64,000 nucleotides of DNA, from positions 186,001 to 250,000 of the forward strand of contig JADKKA010000018.1 in assembly GCA_016720745.1 (NCBI GenBank). Direction: 5' to 3'. The position numbers and the translations under genes were made by a program. The first letter of the stretch is position 1, and every line of letters begins with the position of its first letter. The notes beneath the pieces are model-generated. The model worked only from the letters and a program-made list of their open reading frames with translations, made no database searches and was not told the origin of the DNA. This document shows, one piece after another, positions 1 to 9,300 of this stretch. The stretch comes from Chitinophagaceae bacterium (GTDB lineage: Bacteria > Bacteroidota > Bacteroidia > Chitinophagales > Chitinophagaceae).

Positions 1-634
1 CGGGAAACAGATACTCAACCGGACGGAACACTGTGCAACTATGCTCATCGGTATTGGCGGCCACCAATACGGTAAATTCTCTTCCAGCAATATATTCTTC
101 TACCAGCAGGGGACCGTATTCATCGAGGATACTGATGCATTTCTGCTGGAGTTCTATCTTGTTATGAACAAGAGAATGTTCATCCACACCCAGACTGTCG
201 CCGGCCTTGGCCGGTTTTACAAACAGGGGGAACTGCAGGTGTTTGACAGCTTCTTCCACATCACGGAGTTCGTGAACGATTACATAACCGGGTGTTTTGA
301 TTCCTTCACAGTAGGCCAGGTATTTCATCAGCTCTTTGGGAGGATCATAGAGTTGGGTGCTTGGACCAGTAAACGGGAGGTTCAGCAGTTCCAGTGTATA
401 AATCACATCAATACTGGGTACTTCCCATTCCAGGTAACCCTCGCAGAGGTTCACGAATATATCGTAGCCCTCTTTGGAGAGTTGCTTTAACTGTTTATAC
501 GTAGTGAGTTTATTCAGGAAAACAGTATGCACATCATGACCCGGTAACAGGGGCGCGAGGTCTCTTGGGGGGTCATAGTTTTTATAATCCACTCCGGTGG
601 TGGAATAATCGGGTTGCAGTACGCAGACTTTCAT
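1..634 (-). CDS. ATP-grasp ligase (D-Ala-D-Ala ligase-like), partial, 3' end outside window
   Basis: Reading leftwards from an ATG at 634, the frame stays open for 211 codons to the window edge, so the C-terminal part is missing. The visible part has a Rossmann-like N-terminal domain starting MKVCVLQPDY. It is followed by ATP-grasp landmarks: FVKPAKAGDSLGV (ATP-binding lysine and glycine-rich loop) and LVEEYIAGREFTV. The stretch NLCEG...FTGPS matches NLCDG...YTGSD in the upstream gene at 678-1844, so the two are paralogues. The family joins a carboxylate to an amine at the cost of ATP; the substrates here are unknown. It follows the upstream ATP-grasp gene by 43 bp and probably belongs to the same transcript. 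Sure of the fold, not of the reaction. Confidence 0.85.
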   Translation of the reverse strand, partial: MKVCVLQPDYSTTGVDYKNYDPPRDLAPLLPGHDVHTVFLNKLTTYKQLKQLSKEGYDIFVNLCEGYLEWEVPSIDVIYTLELLNLPFTGPSTQLYDPPKELMKYLAYCEGIKTPGYVIVHELRDVEEAVKHLQFPLFVKPAKAGDSLGVDEHSLVHNKIELQQKCISILDEYGPLLVEEYIAGREFTVLVAANTDEHSCTVFRPVEYLFP

Positions 635-677
635 GCCCTGCTAAGGTAATGACTGGTTGAATAAAAAGAACAGCCTG

Positions 678-1844
678 TTATTTTGCAGGTGTTTTCTTGC
701 GGGATACTGATTGTTTCGCTGTCTTTCTTTTCTCCGGTACTTCCACCGCAACACTTCTTCTGAGTGCATCCCGGAGGATTTCGGTGATCACTTCGGTAAA
801 ACTGACTTTGGAGGCTTTGAGAATGGCTCCAATGGAAGTATAGTTTTCATCTTCGCTGAGTCCGCATTGCGCATTTACTTCCAGCATATAAAGTTTGCCG
901 GTATTACTATCCTGCCGGATATCAATCCTGGTATACCCTTTCCCACCGCAGGAACGATAAGCGTCGAGGCTTAAGTTTTTTAAAGCCGGTATCAATTCAG
1001 GTTCTACAGGAGCATATTCATAGAAATTGCCATTTTCAGGCATGGGCTTTTCTTCCTCATAAATCTCCCAAAGGCGGTCAAAAGAGAGGAATTTTTCAGT
1101 TTCCGGAAGGGATTCATGAAAAACCCTTTTGACAGGTTCATAAACGATACAATGGTCAGGATCATTGGAAGAACCGGTAATAAATGTAGTGTACTCGGGT
1201 CCGGCAATATATTGTTCTACAAAAAGACCATCAGCCAGGAGGTTCCAGCCACGGTAGCCTTTGTAAATTTCTTCTACTCTTTGTTTGAGTTCCTGCTCTG
1301 TTTGAACTACGTTCTTTACAGATACCCCCATGCTGCCACCGGATACAGCCGGTTTAATAATCAGCGGCGTGCCTACTCTTTTGGTGATTCCCCTGACCGA
1401 ACCCGGTTTATCTGTAATTACCCGCCAGCCGGCCGTGGCCACTCCTGCCTTATCAAAGGCTTTCTTCATCGGAATTTTAGAAGTGGTGATGGTATAAAAA
1501 TGGGCATCGGATCCGGTATAGATCAGGCCATATTTTTCCAGTTCATGGATCACGGAAACACCGGGGGCTCCATTGATTTCATCACCATCACAAAGATTTA
1601 GGATCAGTGCTGTTTTACCATTGGAGGATGCGGCAATCCCCCTGATCACCTCTTTGAAATCATTCATGGTGACCGGCTGCCATTTCCATTCCGCCTTCAG
1701 TTCATCAAAAACCTTTGTGTATTCCTTAATGCTTTGAGTAAAATCGTAGTAGTACTGAATATTGGGGTCTTCAGATTCAATCTTTGGGGCAAGGACCCAA
1801 ATAGTATAGGGCTTGAGCAGTTTTATGGCTTCTGCTGTTTTCAT
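678..1844 (-). CDS. ATP-grasp ligase, D-alanine-D-alanine ligase-like
   Basis: A 388-residue protein of the ATP-grasp superfamily. Visible landmarks are NLCDGDEINGAPG, the ATP-binding loop IIKPAVSGGSMGVSV, the EQYIAGPEYTTFI strand, and the Mg-binding end YTRIDIRQ...LYMLEVNAQCGLS, where the Glu and Asn are the usual metal ligands. The C-terminus is a lysine/arginine-rich tail. True Ddl proteins are shorter, about 300-370 residues, and lie in murein clusters. Here the neighbours are a second ATP-grasp paralogue and a SET-domain protein, so a peptide- or amino-acid-ligating side pathway is more likely than cell-wall synthesis. It starts 6 bp after the SET gene stops, which implies co-translation. 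Fold clear, substrate unknown. Confidence 0.85.
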   Translation of the reverse strand: MKTAEAIKLLKPYTIWVLAPKIESEDPNIQYYYDFTQSIKEYTKVFDELKAEWKWQPVTMNDFKEVIRGIAASSNGKTALILNLCDGDEINGAPGVSVIHELEKYGLIYTGSDAHFYTITTSKIPMKKAFDKAGVATAGWRVITDKPGSVRGITKRVGTPLIIKPAVSGGSMGVSVKNVVQTEQELKQRVEEIYKGYRGWNLLADGLFVEQYIAGPEYTTFITGSSNDPDHCIVYEPVKRVFHESLPETEKFLSFDRLWEIYEEEKPMPENGNFYEYAPVEPELIPALKNLSLDAYRSCGGKGYTRIDIRQDSNTGKLYMLEVNAQCGLSEDENYTSIGAILKASKVSFTEVITEILRDALRRSVAVEVPEKRKTAKQSVSRKKTPAK

Positions 1845-1850
1845 CAGGTA

Positions 1851-2360
1851 TCAGGCAACCTTTGTTTTGGCAGCTTTGGCAGATAATTCCCGCCGGATAA
1901 AGTCAGTAAACCGATAATGATTAATAGCATCAGGAGAAAGAAAGGCGGCTCCCTGTATTTTACCCAGACAGGCCGGGCTGCCGCAATAGCAATTGAAGGA
2001 CTGAGTCATTTTCCACTCGGTAGAAGGGTAAAAAAACAAGAGTTCCGTTCCCGGCTTGATTTCTTTGAGGGCCACCAACTGCATCGCGGTGGTATCAAAA
2101 AAAACATTGGGGTCGCAGCCATGGTTAATATACTGCAGGAACTCTGGTTGCAGGGTAATATGTTTACCATGTCCTACCTGAACAGTCAGGTAAGTGGGTT
2201 CGGCAGCAATGGTGCCTGCTGAAAAATCAGCAATCATGTCACCGGGCTGGTAATGACAGCAGCTGAATAAAGCGTTCTGATCATTGGCAATCTTCCTGCG
2301 TACTTCTGCAATTTCATGATTGCTGATTGTACGGTAAGCGGGGGTAGTTGCTATATCCAT
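1851..2360 (-). CDS. SET-domain protein, probable protein/peptide lysine methyltransferase
   Basis: A small stand-alone SET protein of about 169 residues. It has the knotted core INHGCDPNVFF (NHxCxPN, the SAM/substrate site) and LFFYPSTEW in the place of the usual ELxxDY motif. It also has a post-SET zinc motif, CYCGSPACLG. The family transfers methyl groups from SAM to lysines. A TTG at 2414 would give 18 more residues, but the ATG at 2360 is preferred because a promoter-like element (TTG at 2414-2412, TAACTTCA at 2392-2385) covers that stretch. It is the first gene of a run with two ATP-grasp ligases. The possible target is a ligase product or a cellular protein; nothing in the sequence decides this. 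Confidence 0.8.
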   Translation of the reverse strand: MDIATTPAYRTISNHEIAEVRRKIANDQNALFSCCHYQPGDMIADFSAGTIAAEPTYLTVQVGHGKHITLQPEFLQYINHGCDPNVFFDTTAMQLVALKEIKPGTELLFFYPSTEWKMTQSFNCYCGSPACLGKIQGAAFLSPDAINHYRFTDFIRRELSAKAAKTKVA

Positions 2361-2384
2361 AGACGGGTTAGGTAAGTAATAAAA

Positions 2385-2414
2385 TGAAGTTATTAATAAA
2401 GTTGAAAGTAACAA
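2385..2414 (-). promoter_or_regulatory. Candidate Bacteroidota promoter for the SET/ATP-grasp cluster
   Basis: On the minus strand a TTG (2414-2412) is followed after 19 bases by TAACTTCA (2392-2385), close to the Bacteroidota consensus TTG-N19-TAnnTTTG. It lies 24 bp before the ATG at 2360. The 2415-2698 stretch upstream holds no convincing gene. Confidence 0.35.
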
Positions 2415-2698
2415 GCTTAATTGCGTTAAATGTGAATAATTGAAAACAGATGTGAACTACGTTTCAATGATTATTCAAGGTCATCATGCGCTATCACCTG
2501 TTAGTTATAGCCAACATATTGTAATCATGACAATGAAGGATACATCTCATTTCACTTACCCGAAAGGGATCTCTTATTGTGGCTTCAAAATAAAAAGGGA
2601 TTGTCAATGCTTTGAAAAACAGCAGTCATTTGTTTACGAGAAGGGCCTGTTATCGTTTCTCTGGTCAAATTAAAACAATCGGGGAAGGATTGGAACTG

Positions 2699-5236
2699 CT
2701 AATCCGTTGAAGGTGTTTTTTTAATGCCCTGTGCTGCCATCACGATCCTGATTTCTCCGAAACTGATAGCCGGGGGTAGCTTTTGTTTAATGGGGGTGAT
2801 GGACTTTCCATCATACTGCTGAAGGGCTTCTTCGATCAGTGTATATTTTTCTGGGGTGATCAGGGTACTGGCATCAATTTCACCGTCGCTGATATACCTG
2901 CAAAGATGCCCTTCAATGGTACTTCTGGAAAGTGTTCTGAGCGCAGCAATTTCATCAATGTTTTTTCCTTCTTTGTATAATTCGAAACTGGCTGCATAGG
3001 TATCGGCTTTCTTTTTCCCGGAACGGATCCGGGGCTTAACTTCCTTATCGACTGCTTTTTCGGCCATCAGTGAGTCGAGGTTATTTTCCCCGCAATAGTC
3101 CAGGATAATTTCAAGGAACTGCTGCCCATATTGCTTCAGTTTGTGTTCACCAAAGCCATTGATCTGCCTTAATTCATCAATCGTCTGTGGCAGGTAGCGG
3201 CAGATTTCCTGCAGCGTATTACTGGAAGCTACTTTAAAGATGGGAAGGTCTTTTCTGGAACAGATGCTGTCGCGCAACGATTTCAGTTGCATGAACAGGG
3301 CCGGATGCGGACCCAGGCTTTGTTTCTGACTGGCTCCGGCATAGGTATTGATGGAAAAGGGGGGCAGGGAGAAGTTCAACCGATATTGTTGCCAGGTGGA
3401 TGTGTCCCATTTCCCATCAAAACTTTTTAAATGATGGGCCATCATCGCAAGTACAGCGTATGCCTCTTTTAAAAGATCATTGCATTCCTTAGCGTGCTGC
3501 CGACTGTCTGATACTACCGGACTCTGTAATAAGTCCTCCATTAATTTTTCAATGGCCGTTAAAAAATGGGTAGCTGCTTTGGTGGAACGTTCCTGAATTG
3601 CCGGAATGGCTGCCGGGAGTTCCGATTCATTAAATTGTTCCATCAGCCAACGCTGAAACTTATATGCGGTAGTCTGTAATTCACCAATACCTGTATAAAG
3701 ATTAACCGCCCACGCAATGGCTTGCTGGCTGAAGGAACTATCATTTTCCTGTATATACTGTTTAACCCCGAGACAGGGTTGTTGTACATTGCTGAAATCA
3801 AAGCAGGAGCATAAAATTGTTTCCTGGTATTCCTTTTTAGCTTTATCCAGTTCCTTTTTCAACCGTTCGGAAGAAGCGATGTTGGCGGAAAAGGCGGTAA
3901 TCCTGGGATCTGAAAGCAAGCTGTTATTCCGGAGTCTGCTCTTCAACACCATCCCTTCCAGGCTGGTACAACGGCTGAGGGCGACATATACCTGACCAGG
4001 TGCAAAGGCTTCTCCGGCATCGATGATGGCTTTTTCAAAAGTGAGTCCCTGACTTTTATGAATGGTGATGGCCCAGGCCAAACGGATCGGGAACTGAGAA
4101 AAGGAACCCAGTTCATCTTCTTCCAGTTTCTGGGTCGTGGCATTCAGGTTATAGCGGATATTCTTCCATTTCTCTCTTTCCACCGTGATCTCTGATTCCC
4201 CATCGCATTTCACAAACAGTTTTTCATCTTCCATTCGGGTCACGACTCCGATCTTACCATTAAAATACCTTTTTCCTCTTTCGGCAGTATCGTTTTTAAT
4301 AAACATCACCTGCGCACCGGTCTTCAGGTATAATACCGGATCGGCCGGACTGGCATTTTCAGGAAAGTCACCCTCGGTTAAAGCATCATATTGCAAAGCG
4401 GTACCCGGCAATTGCTGTAATTGGCCGCTGTTCGTATTCCTTGCCTGCTCGTTGTGGGTGGTAAGGATAATATATCCGTCGTCTTTCTGTCTGCGAAATC
4501 CGGGATCATACCGGCTTTCAAGCAGGTTCATACCCTCTTCATTCAGCTGATTATTCCTCACCTGGTTCAGCAGATTAATAAAAGCCTGATCCGTTTGCCG
4601 GTAGATCTTCTGGAATTCGATATAAAGTGGCAGCTGCTCCTTCAACACCTGGCTGTCAAAGAAAAATGGACTCAGGTAGAATTCATTCAGTTTTTTCCAG
4701 TCTGTATCCCTGGTAACAGGAGGTAACTGATAAAGATCCCCGATAAATAAGACCTGTACTCCTCCAAAAGCTTCATTTGGTCTTTTTCTGACAAATCTTA
4801 AAACGGTATCAATAGCATCAAGTAAATCACAACGAACCATGCTCACTTCATCAATCACCAGTAATTCCAGCTGTCGGAAAACTTTTCGCTTATCATTATT
4901 AAAGCGCAGGCGGGCGGTGAGGCTGTGCTGGTTATGCACTTCTGTATTCATTTCTCCAAAACCGGTCTTTTGTCTGGTAGGCAGAAAAATTCCCGGAGGG
5001 ATTTGGAAAAAAGAGTGAATGGTTACGCCACCGGCATTCATTGCTGCAACTCCAGTGGGAGCCACAATGGCCATTTGCTTGGGGCAATTCTCCCTGATAA
5101 ATTTCAGAAAAGTGGTTTTACCCGTACCTGCTTTACCGGTCAAAAAAAGGTTCCGCCCGGTCTGATTCACCAGATCAGCTGCCAGTTGAAAAATTTCGTT
5201 CGATGTATCCGGAGTAATGGTATTTAACGTTTTCAT
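2699..5236 (-). CDS. PIF1-like helicase with C-terminal HRDC and helix-turn-helix domains
   Basis: A superfamily 1 DNA helicase of about 845 residues. Walker A GKAGTGKTT lies at residues 34-42, followed by APTGVAAMNAGGVTIHSFF (PIF1/RecD2 motif Ia) and Walker B LLVIDEVSMV. A UvrD-C-like end follows, with the motif AWAITIHKSQGLTFEKAIID and VYVALSRC. After a linker comes an HRDC-like domain (about 650-725, DLPIFKVASSNTLQEI) and a helix-turn-helix (about 760-800, SRSTIEGHLCRYI). It probably resolves unusual DNA structures in replication or repair. The frame extends to 5305, but the ATG at 5236 (MKTLNTITPD) gives the natural family start. This architecture is known in Bacteroidota. Confidence 0.9.
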   Translation of the reverse strand: MKTLNTITPDTSNEIFQLAADLVNQTGRNLFLTGKAGTGKTTFLKFIRENCPKQMAIVAPTGVAAMNAGGVTIHSFFQIPPGIFLPTRQKTGFGEMNTEVHNQHSLTARLRFNNDKRKVFRQLELLVIDEVSMVRCDLLDAIDTVLRFVRKRPNEAFGGVQVLFIGDLYQLPPVTRDTDWKKLNEFYLSPFFFDSQVLKEQLPLYIEFQKIYRQTDQAFINLLNQVRNNQLNEEGMNLLESRYDPGFRRQKDDGYIILTTHNEQARNTNSGQLQQLPGTALQYDALTEGDFPENASPADPVLYLKTGAQVMFIKNDTAERGKRYFNGKIGVVTRMEDEKLFVKCDGESEITVEREKWKNIRYNLNATTQKLEEDELGSFSQFPIRLAWAITIHKSQGLTFEKAIIDAGEAFAPGQVYVALSRCTSLEGMVLKSRLRNNSLLSDPRITAFSANIASSERLKKELDKAKKEYQETILCSCFDFSNVQQPCLGVKQYIQENDSSFSQQAIAWAVNLYTGIGELQTTAYKFQRWLMEQFNESELPAAIPAIQERSTKAATHFLTAIEKLMEDLLQSPVVSDSRQHAKECNDLLKEAYAVLAMMAHHLKSFDGKWDTSTWQQYRLNFSLPPFSINTYAGASQKQSLGPHPALFMQLKSLRDSICSRKDLPIFKVASSNTLQEICRYLPQTIDELRQINGFGEHKLKQYGQQFLEIILDYCGENNLDSLMAEKAVDKEVKPRIRSGKKKADTYAASFELYKEGKNIDEIAALRTLSRSTIEGHLCRYISDGEIDASTLITPEKYTLIEEALQQYDGKSITPIKQKLPPAISFGEIRIVMAAQGIKKTPSTD

Positions 5237-5335
5237 TGATCTGCTGCTAACAAAAATAACAGGATAATACCCTAACTCTTCAAAATAATTGAAGCCTCTT
5301 ATCACACCACACTCCTGCCTGATTGATTGTTAATA

Positions 5336-5398
5336 AAGAAAGCCACGGTCAGGCTGCAGAAAGATATTGTACTCATTCCTACAACAGGATCCGTGGCT
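5336..5398 (-). terminator. Terminator after ssb
   Basis: The arms AGCCACGG (5341-5348) and CCGTGGCT (5391-5398) are perfect inverted repeats with a 42-base loop. In the minus-strand transcript the stem is followed by a T-rich run (TTCTTTATT). It lies directly downstream of ssb and upstream of the helicase gene. The loop is long, so efficiency is uncertain. Confidence 0.5.
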
Positions 5399-5405
5399 TC
5401 TTTTC

Positions 5406-5753
5406 CTACGCTTCCGCTGATTTGGCGCCGAGCATCAGCAGTTCGTTGACCTGGATTTCGGTAATGTATTTCTTATTGCCGTCCTTGTCATTGTAGCTGC
5501 GGTTGACGAGTTTGCCTTCCACTGCTACTTCCTTTCCCACGCTGAGGTATTTTTCTGCAATCTCAGCCAGCTTACCCCAGGCCACTAAATTGTGCCACTG
5601 GGTTTCCTTGATCTTCTCACCTTTCGCATTCCGGTAAACTTCTGTGGTAGCCATTCTGAAGTTGGCCACCTTTTTACCGTTGTCAAAGGCTTTTACTTCC
5701 GGGGTGTTACCCAGGTTTCCGATCAGTTGAACTTTGTTCTTTAAAGCGTACAT
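5406..5753 (-). CDS. ssb: Single-stranded DNA-binding protein (short form)
   Basis: A 115-residue OB-fold SSB: NKVQLIGNLGNTPEVK at the start, then ANFRMATTE, TQWHNLVAWGKLAEIAEKYLSVGKEVAVEGKL, and KKYITEIQVNEL at the end. It binds single-stranded DNA during replication, repair or recombination. The usual acidic C-terminal tail that recruits partner proteins (ending DDDIPF or similar) is missing; the protein stops at LMLGAKSAEA. This suggests a secondary SSB rather than the main replication SSB. The frame extends to 5777, but MYALKNKVQL at 5753 is the family start. Confidence 0.92.
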   Translation of the reverse strand: MYALKNKVQLIGNLGNTPEVKAFDNGKKVANFRMATTEVYRNAKGEKIKETQWHNLVAWGKLAEIAEKYLSVGKEVAVEGKLVNRSYNDKDGNKKYITEIQVNELLMLGAKSAEA

Positions 5754-5912
5754 AGTTGTAAAATTTGTGTCCTGCATTGAGGACGGTTTAAAAATTGATT
5801 ATCCCAGTCAACCGCTGACGTCAGTTTCGGATGACGGGACAAATATGAGTTCCGCTGGTGTTTACAACCGGAGGATAAGTGTTTATTCCCGAAACTAAGC
5901 GTGTAAAAAACG

Positions 5913-5942
5913 TTTGTACACTTTTAAACAGTTGTACCTTAA
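5913..5942 (+). promoter_or_regulatory. Candidate promoter for the zinc-ribbon/WD40-caspase pair
   Basis: TTTG (5913-5916), an 18-base spacer, then TACCTTAA (5935-5942), near the Bacteroidota consensus TTTG-N19-TAnnTTTG. It lies just before the ATG at 5957, which argues against the longer reading frame that begins at a GTG at 5879. Confidence 0.4.
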
Positions 5943-5956
5943 TTCTTAGAAAATTT

Positions 5957-6346
5957 ATGTTCATGGTAGTGAATGGAACCAATAAAAGAACCTGTAAATA
6001 CTGCGGGGCTTTATTAAAGGGAAGGGCAGATAAAATATTCTGTCATGATTATTGCAGAAACAATTTTAATAACCAGTTAAAGGCAACCGACAGGCAATTG
6101 CCCCTGGTCAGAAATATCAGTAATGCCCTGATGAAAAACAGAAAGATACTCTGTTCTCTCTTGCCAGAAAATCAGGAAACCATCAAGGCTAACCGGGATA
6201 AATTATCAGAAATGGGATTCATTTTCAGGTATATTACAGAAGTGTATACCGCCAGAAACGGCAATACCTATCATTATTGTTATGATCACGGGTACCGGCA
6301 ACTGGAAAACGGATGGGTGCTGATTGTAAGAAAAAAAGAAACTTAA
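5957..6346 (+). CDS. Small zinc-ribbon protein, function unknown
   Basis: A protein of about 129 residues with an N-terminal zinc-ribbon-like motif, CKYCGALLKGRADKIFCHDYC (CxxC...CxxxC), as found in DUF2116-type proteins. A helical region and a C-terminal part rich in aromatic residues follow (NGNTYHYCYDHGYRQ). No enzyme motif is seen. The frame opens at a GTG at 5879, but a promoter-like element lies inside that extension, so ATG 5957 (or 5963) is preferred. It ends 7 bp before the WD40-caspase gene and is probably co-transcribed with it. A nucleic-acid-binding or adaptor role is only a guess. Confidence 0.7.
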   Translation: MFMVVNGTNKRTCKYCGALLKGRADKIFCHDYCRNNFNNQLKATDRQLPLVRNISNALMKNRKILCSLLPENQETIKANRDKLSEMGFIFRYITEVYTARNGNTYHYCYDHGYRQLENGWVLIVRKKET

Positions 6347-6353
6347 AAAGCAT

Positions 6354-9300
6354 ATGCTATTTCGTCTTCTCTTTATATACTACTTCTTACTACTGATAAA
6401 CCCGCTCCGGGCACAGGAAGCAGACATCGTTTTCCTTCAAACACCCGCTTCCAGGATCATATTACCCGAAGGACATACGGATGTCATAAAAACTGTTCAT
6501 TTCAGTCCCGATGCCAGAAAATTTGTCACCGTATCAGCCGACGGAACTGCCAAAGTATGGGAAACCAGTAGTGGGAAACTGTTGTTGAATCTTAAAAAGC
6601 AGGGAGAAGGAGAAAGCATGCCAGTGCAAAAAGCCATGTTTTCTCCCGATGGTGCCAGCCTGTTTGTGTATCACCTCGGAGGATATCACAAAAGACTGAT
6701 TCAGCTTAAAACCGGTTTGGACTGGAATGAAGACAGTATTACAGGTCCTACTGATATCATACAGTTCAGCAAAGACGGTAATAATTATGTGAGCCTGGGT
6801 GATATTTATGATGCCAAAAAAATGAAATTCCTCAGGAGACTGAAGGGAATTGAAAATAATGTTCTTTTTGAGGGATTTAATCCTTCGGGAAAAACAATTG
6901 TTGTCTGTTCCCAAAATGATAACTCCTACAAAACCTTTGTCAGGGTTTTTGATATAAGAACCGGCTTGCCACTCACGGCAAATATGTCTTTGCGGGATAC
7001 TCCCAGGGAGATTCGTTTTTCATTAAATGGACAACGGTTAATAATGACTTCTGATTCCGTTATTATTATATCCGATGCAAACTCGCTGAAACAGATACTG
7101 CAGATACCTATAAAAGATAAACAGGAAACCGGCCTGATGGAAACGGTTTTAATCAGTCCGGGTGCTGATTACCAGCTTCATTTGAATGGAAAAACCTATA
7201 CAGACAGCAGCGGGGAATATCCTGAAGAGTTTGTAAACTATGATTCCGTTACGGTGAAAGATATTAAAACCCAAAAAACAATTTTTACCAGGAACCATTT
7301 AGATGCAAATAATTTAGATCAATTTGATCTGTTTAGTCCTGATGGGAAAACACTGTTACTACCTTTCGCCGATAGTACAATTCAAACAATCAGCCTGGCA
7401 AACGGCCAAACCCTGTTGACCATCAAGTCCTGGTCGGGTATTATTGATCAGGCCAGGTTCAGCGCCAATGGGAAATTCATATTAACGGTTACACCTGACC
7501 ATATCATCCGGACTTATCAATCGAACAGTAATGTAATGATGAGTGCGCTAAAAGGACATACAGCCACGATTTACAGTGCCTGTTTCAGTAACGATGGGTC
7601 GAAAGTGCTGAGTGCCGGAGCAGATATGACCGCTCGTGTTTGGGAAAGCAGTAGCGGGCAGCCCATATCAGTAGCCTCAAGAAAAACGACAGAACTATAT
7701 GGAGCACGATTTACTCCAGATGGTAACAAAATTGTTGTTGAAACGAAAGAGCAATCCATCACCTGGGATATTCAGGCCGCTAAACTGGAAAAACCAATAG
7801 ATGCGGAAAAAAAAGAGCGGGGCGATGTTAAACTGATGGAAATAATGGGAGGAGATGATCCCGAGAACCCAGGCTATAAAAGTCCTGACGGGCAATACAA
7901 TATTCTTTGGCATCATCCTAAATCTATTATCGTCACGCATCTTGCCAGTGGAAAACAAATGTTTTTGTGGAATGGAGAAATGGAACATTTCACCGGGGTT
8001 GCTGTTTCACCTGATAGTAAACAATTGCTGGTTACCAGTGAATATAATGTGATGCAGCTGCTGGACATCAGGAATGGCAAAGTTCTTTTCACGTTTATAT
8101 TGATCGACAGCAGTAATTTCCTCGTTACAAATGGTAAGAATCATTACGACGGTACCAAAAAAGCCAGGGAAATGATTCATTTTATCTGTGGCGATGAAGT
8201 TATTGAACTCTCCCAGGTAAAAGAACAATTATGGGTACCCGGACTAGCCGAAAGAATCATCGCAGGTGACAGCATCAATGCAGTAACACTGGAGCAATTA
8301 AACGTTTGTAACAAAGCGCCATTGCTGGAAGATATGAGCACCGATAGTCTTTACCGGTTCAGAATAACTCCCAGAACCGGAGGGGTTGGCAAAACCGTGG
8401 TTGGACTAAACGGATATGACTACCGGGAATTTGAAACGAAAGATTTAACCAAAACCGGCACAGCTTATGAAATAAGGATCCCGGCTTCGGAGATGAGAAC
8501 ATATTTTGATGAAACCAACAGTAATCAGATCACCGTAAAGAGTGCCACTGCCAAAAACGATTTACCCTCCCGGACACTAACAAAAACAGTCTATTTTGAT
8601 GCAGGCAAAAAGACAGCCCCAAATTTATTTGCGGTGATGGTAGGGACCAGCAATTATAAAGATGATAAAATGGATCTGCAGTTTGCTTCAGCGGATGCTA
8701 CAAAAATGGCAAGCACTCTGGAAGAGTCCGCCGGAAAGTTGTTGGGAAAAGAACATGTATTTGTATATGCTGTGACTACGGATAATAAAAAACTATATCC
8801 TGAAAAAGCAACGATCAAAAATATTTTCTCAGAAATCAGCAAAAGGGCCGCACCTAATGATATCCTGCTGATCTTTCTCTCCGGCCATGGAGTGATGAAT
8901 GAAAAAACAAAAGAGTTTTATTATCTCACCGTGGATGCTACATCCCTCGTAGAAGAAAATCTTTTTAAAAACGCAGGGATCAGTATGTCGGAACTCACCG
9001 AATGGATCAAACCACAATCCATCAAGGCCAGGAAAAGAGTATTGATCCTGGATGCCTGTCAGAGCGGACAAGCCATCAATGATATGCTGGCCTTTAACCG
9101 CAATATGCTGAATGTTAAAGGAGATGAGGAAGCCCGGCAAATCAAGGCCATTGAAAGACTGAATGAGAAAAGTGGTTTATATATTCTTTCCGCTTCGGCC
9201 AGTACCCAATTGGCTTACGAGTCGGAAGAATATGGTCATGGTTATCTCACCTATTCCCTGTTGAAAGGAATTAAAGAAAATCCGGCCATCCTCGAAGACG

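Noticed and set aside
41..490. 149-codon plus-strand frame
   Set aside because: It lies opposite the ATP-grasp gene (1-634, minus), whose translation has clear family motifs; this frame has none.
678..1844. Assignment as housekeeping D-Ala-D-Ala ligase (ddl)
   Set aside because: Too long, a paralogue lies next to it, and there is no murein gene context; kept as ATP-grasp ligase only.
2440..2673. 77-codon plus-strand frame in the gap before the SET gene
   Set aside because: No family features, atypical composition, and no promoter; likely chance.
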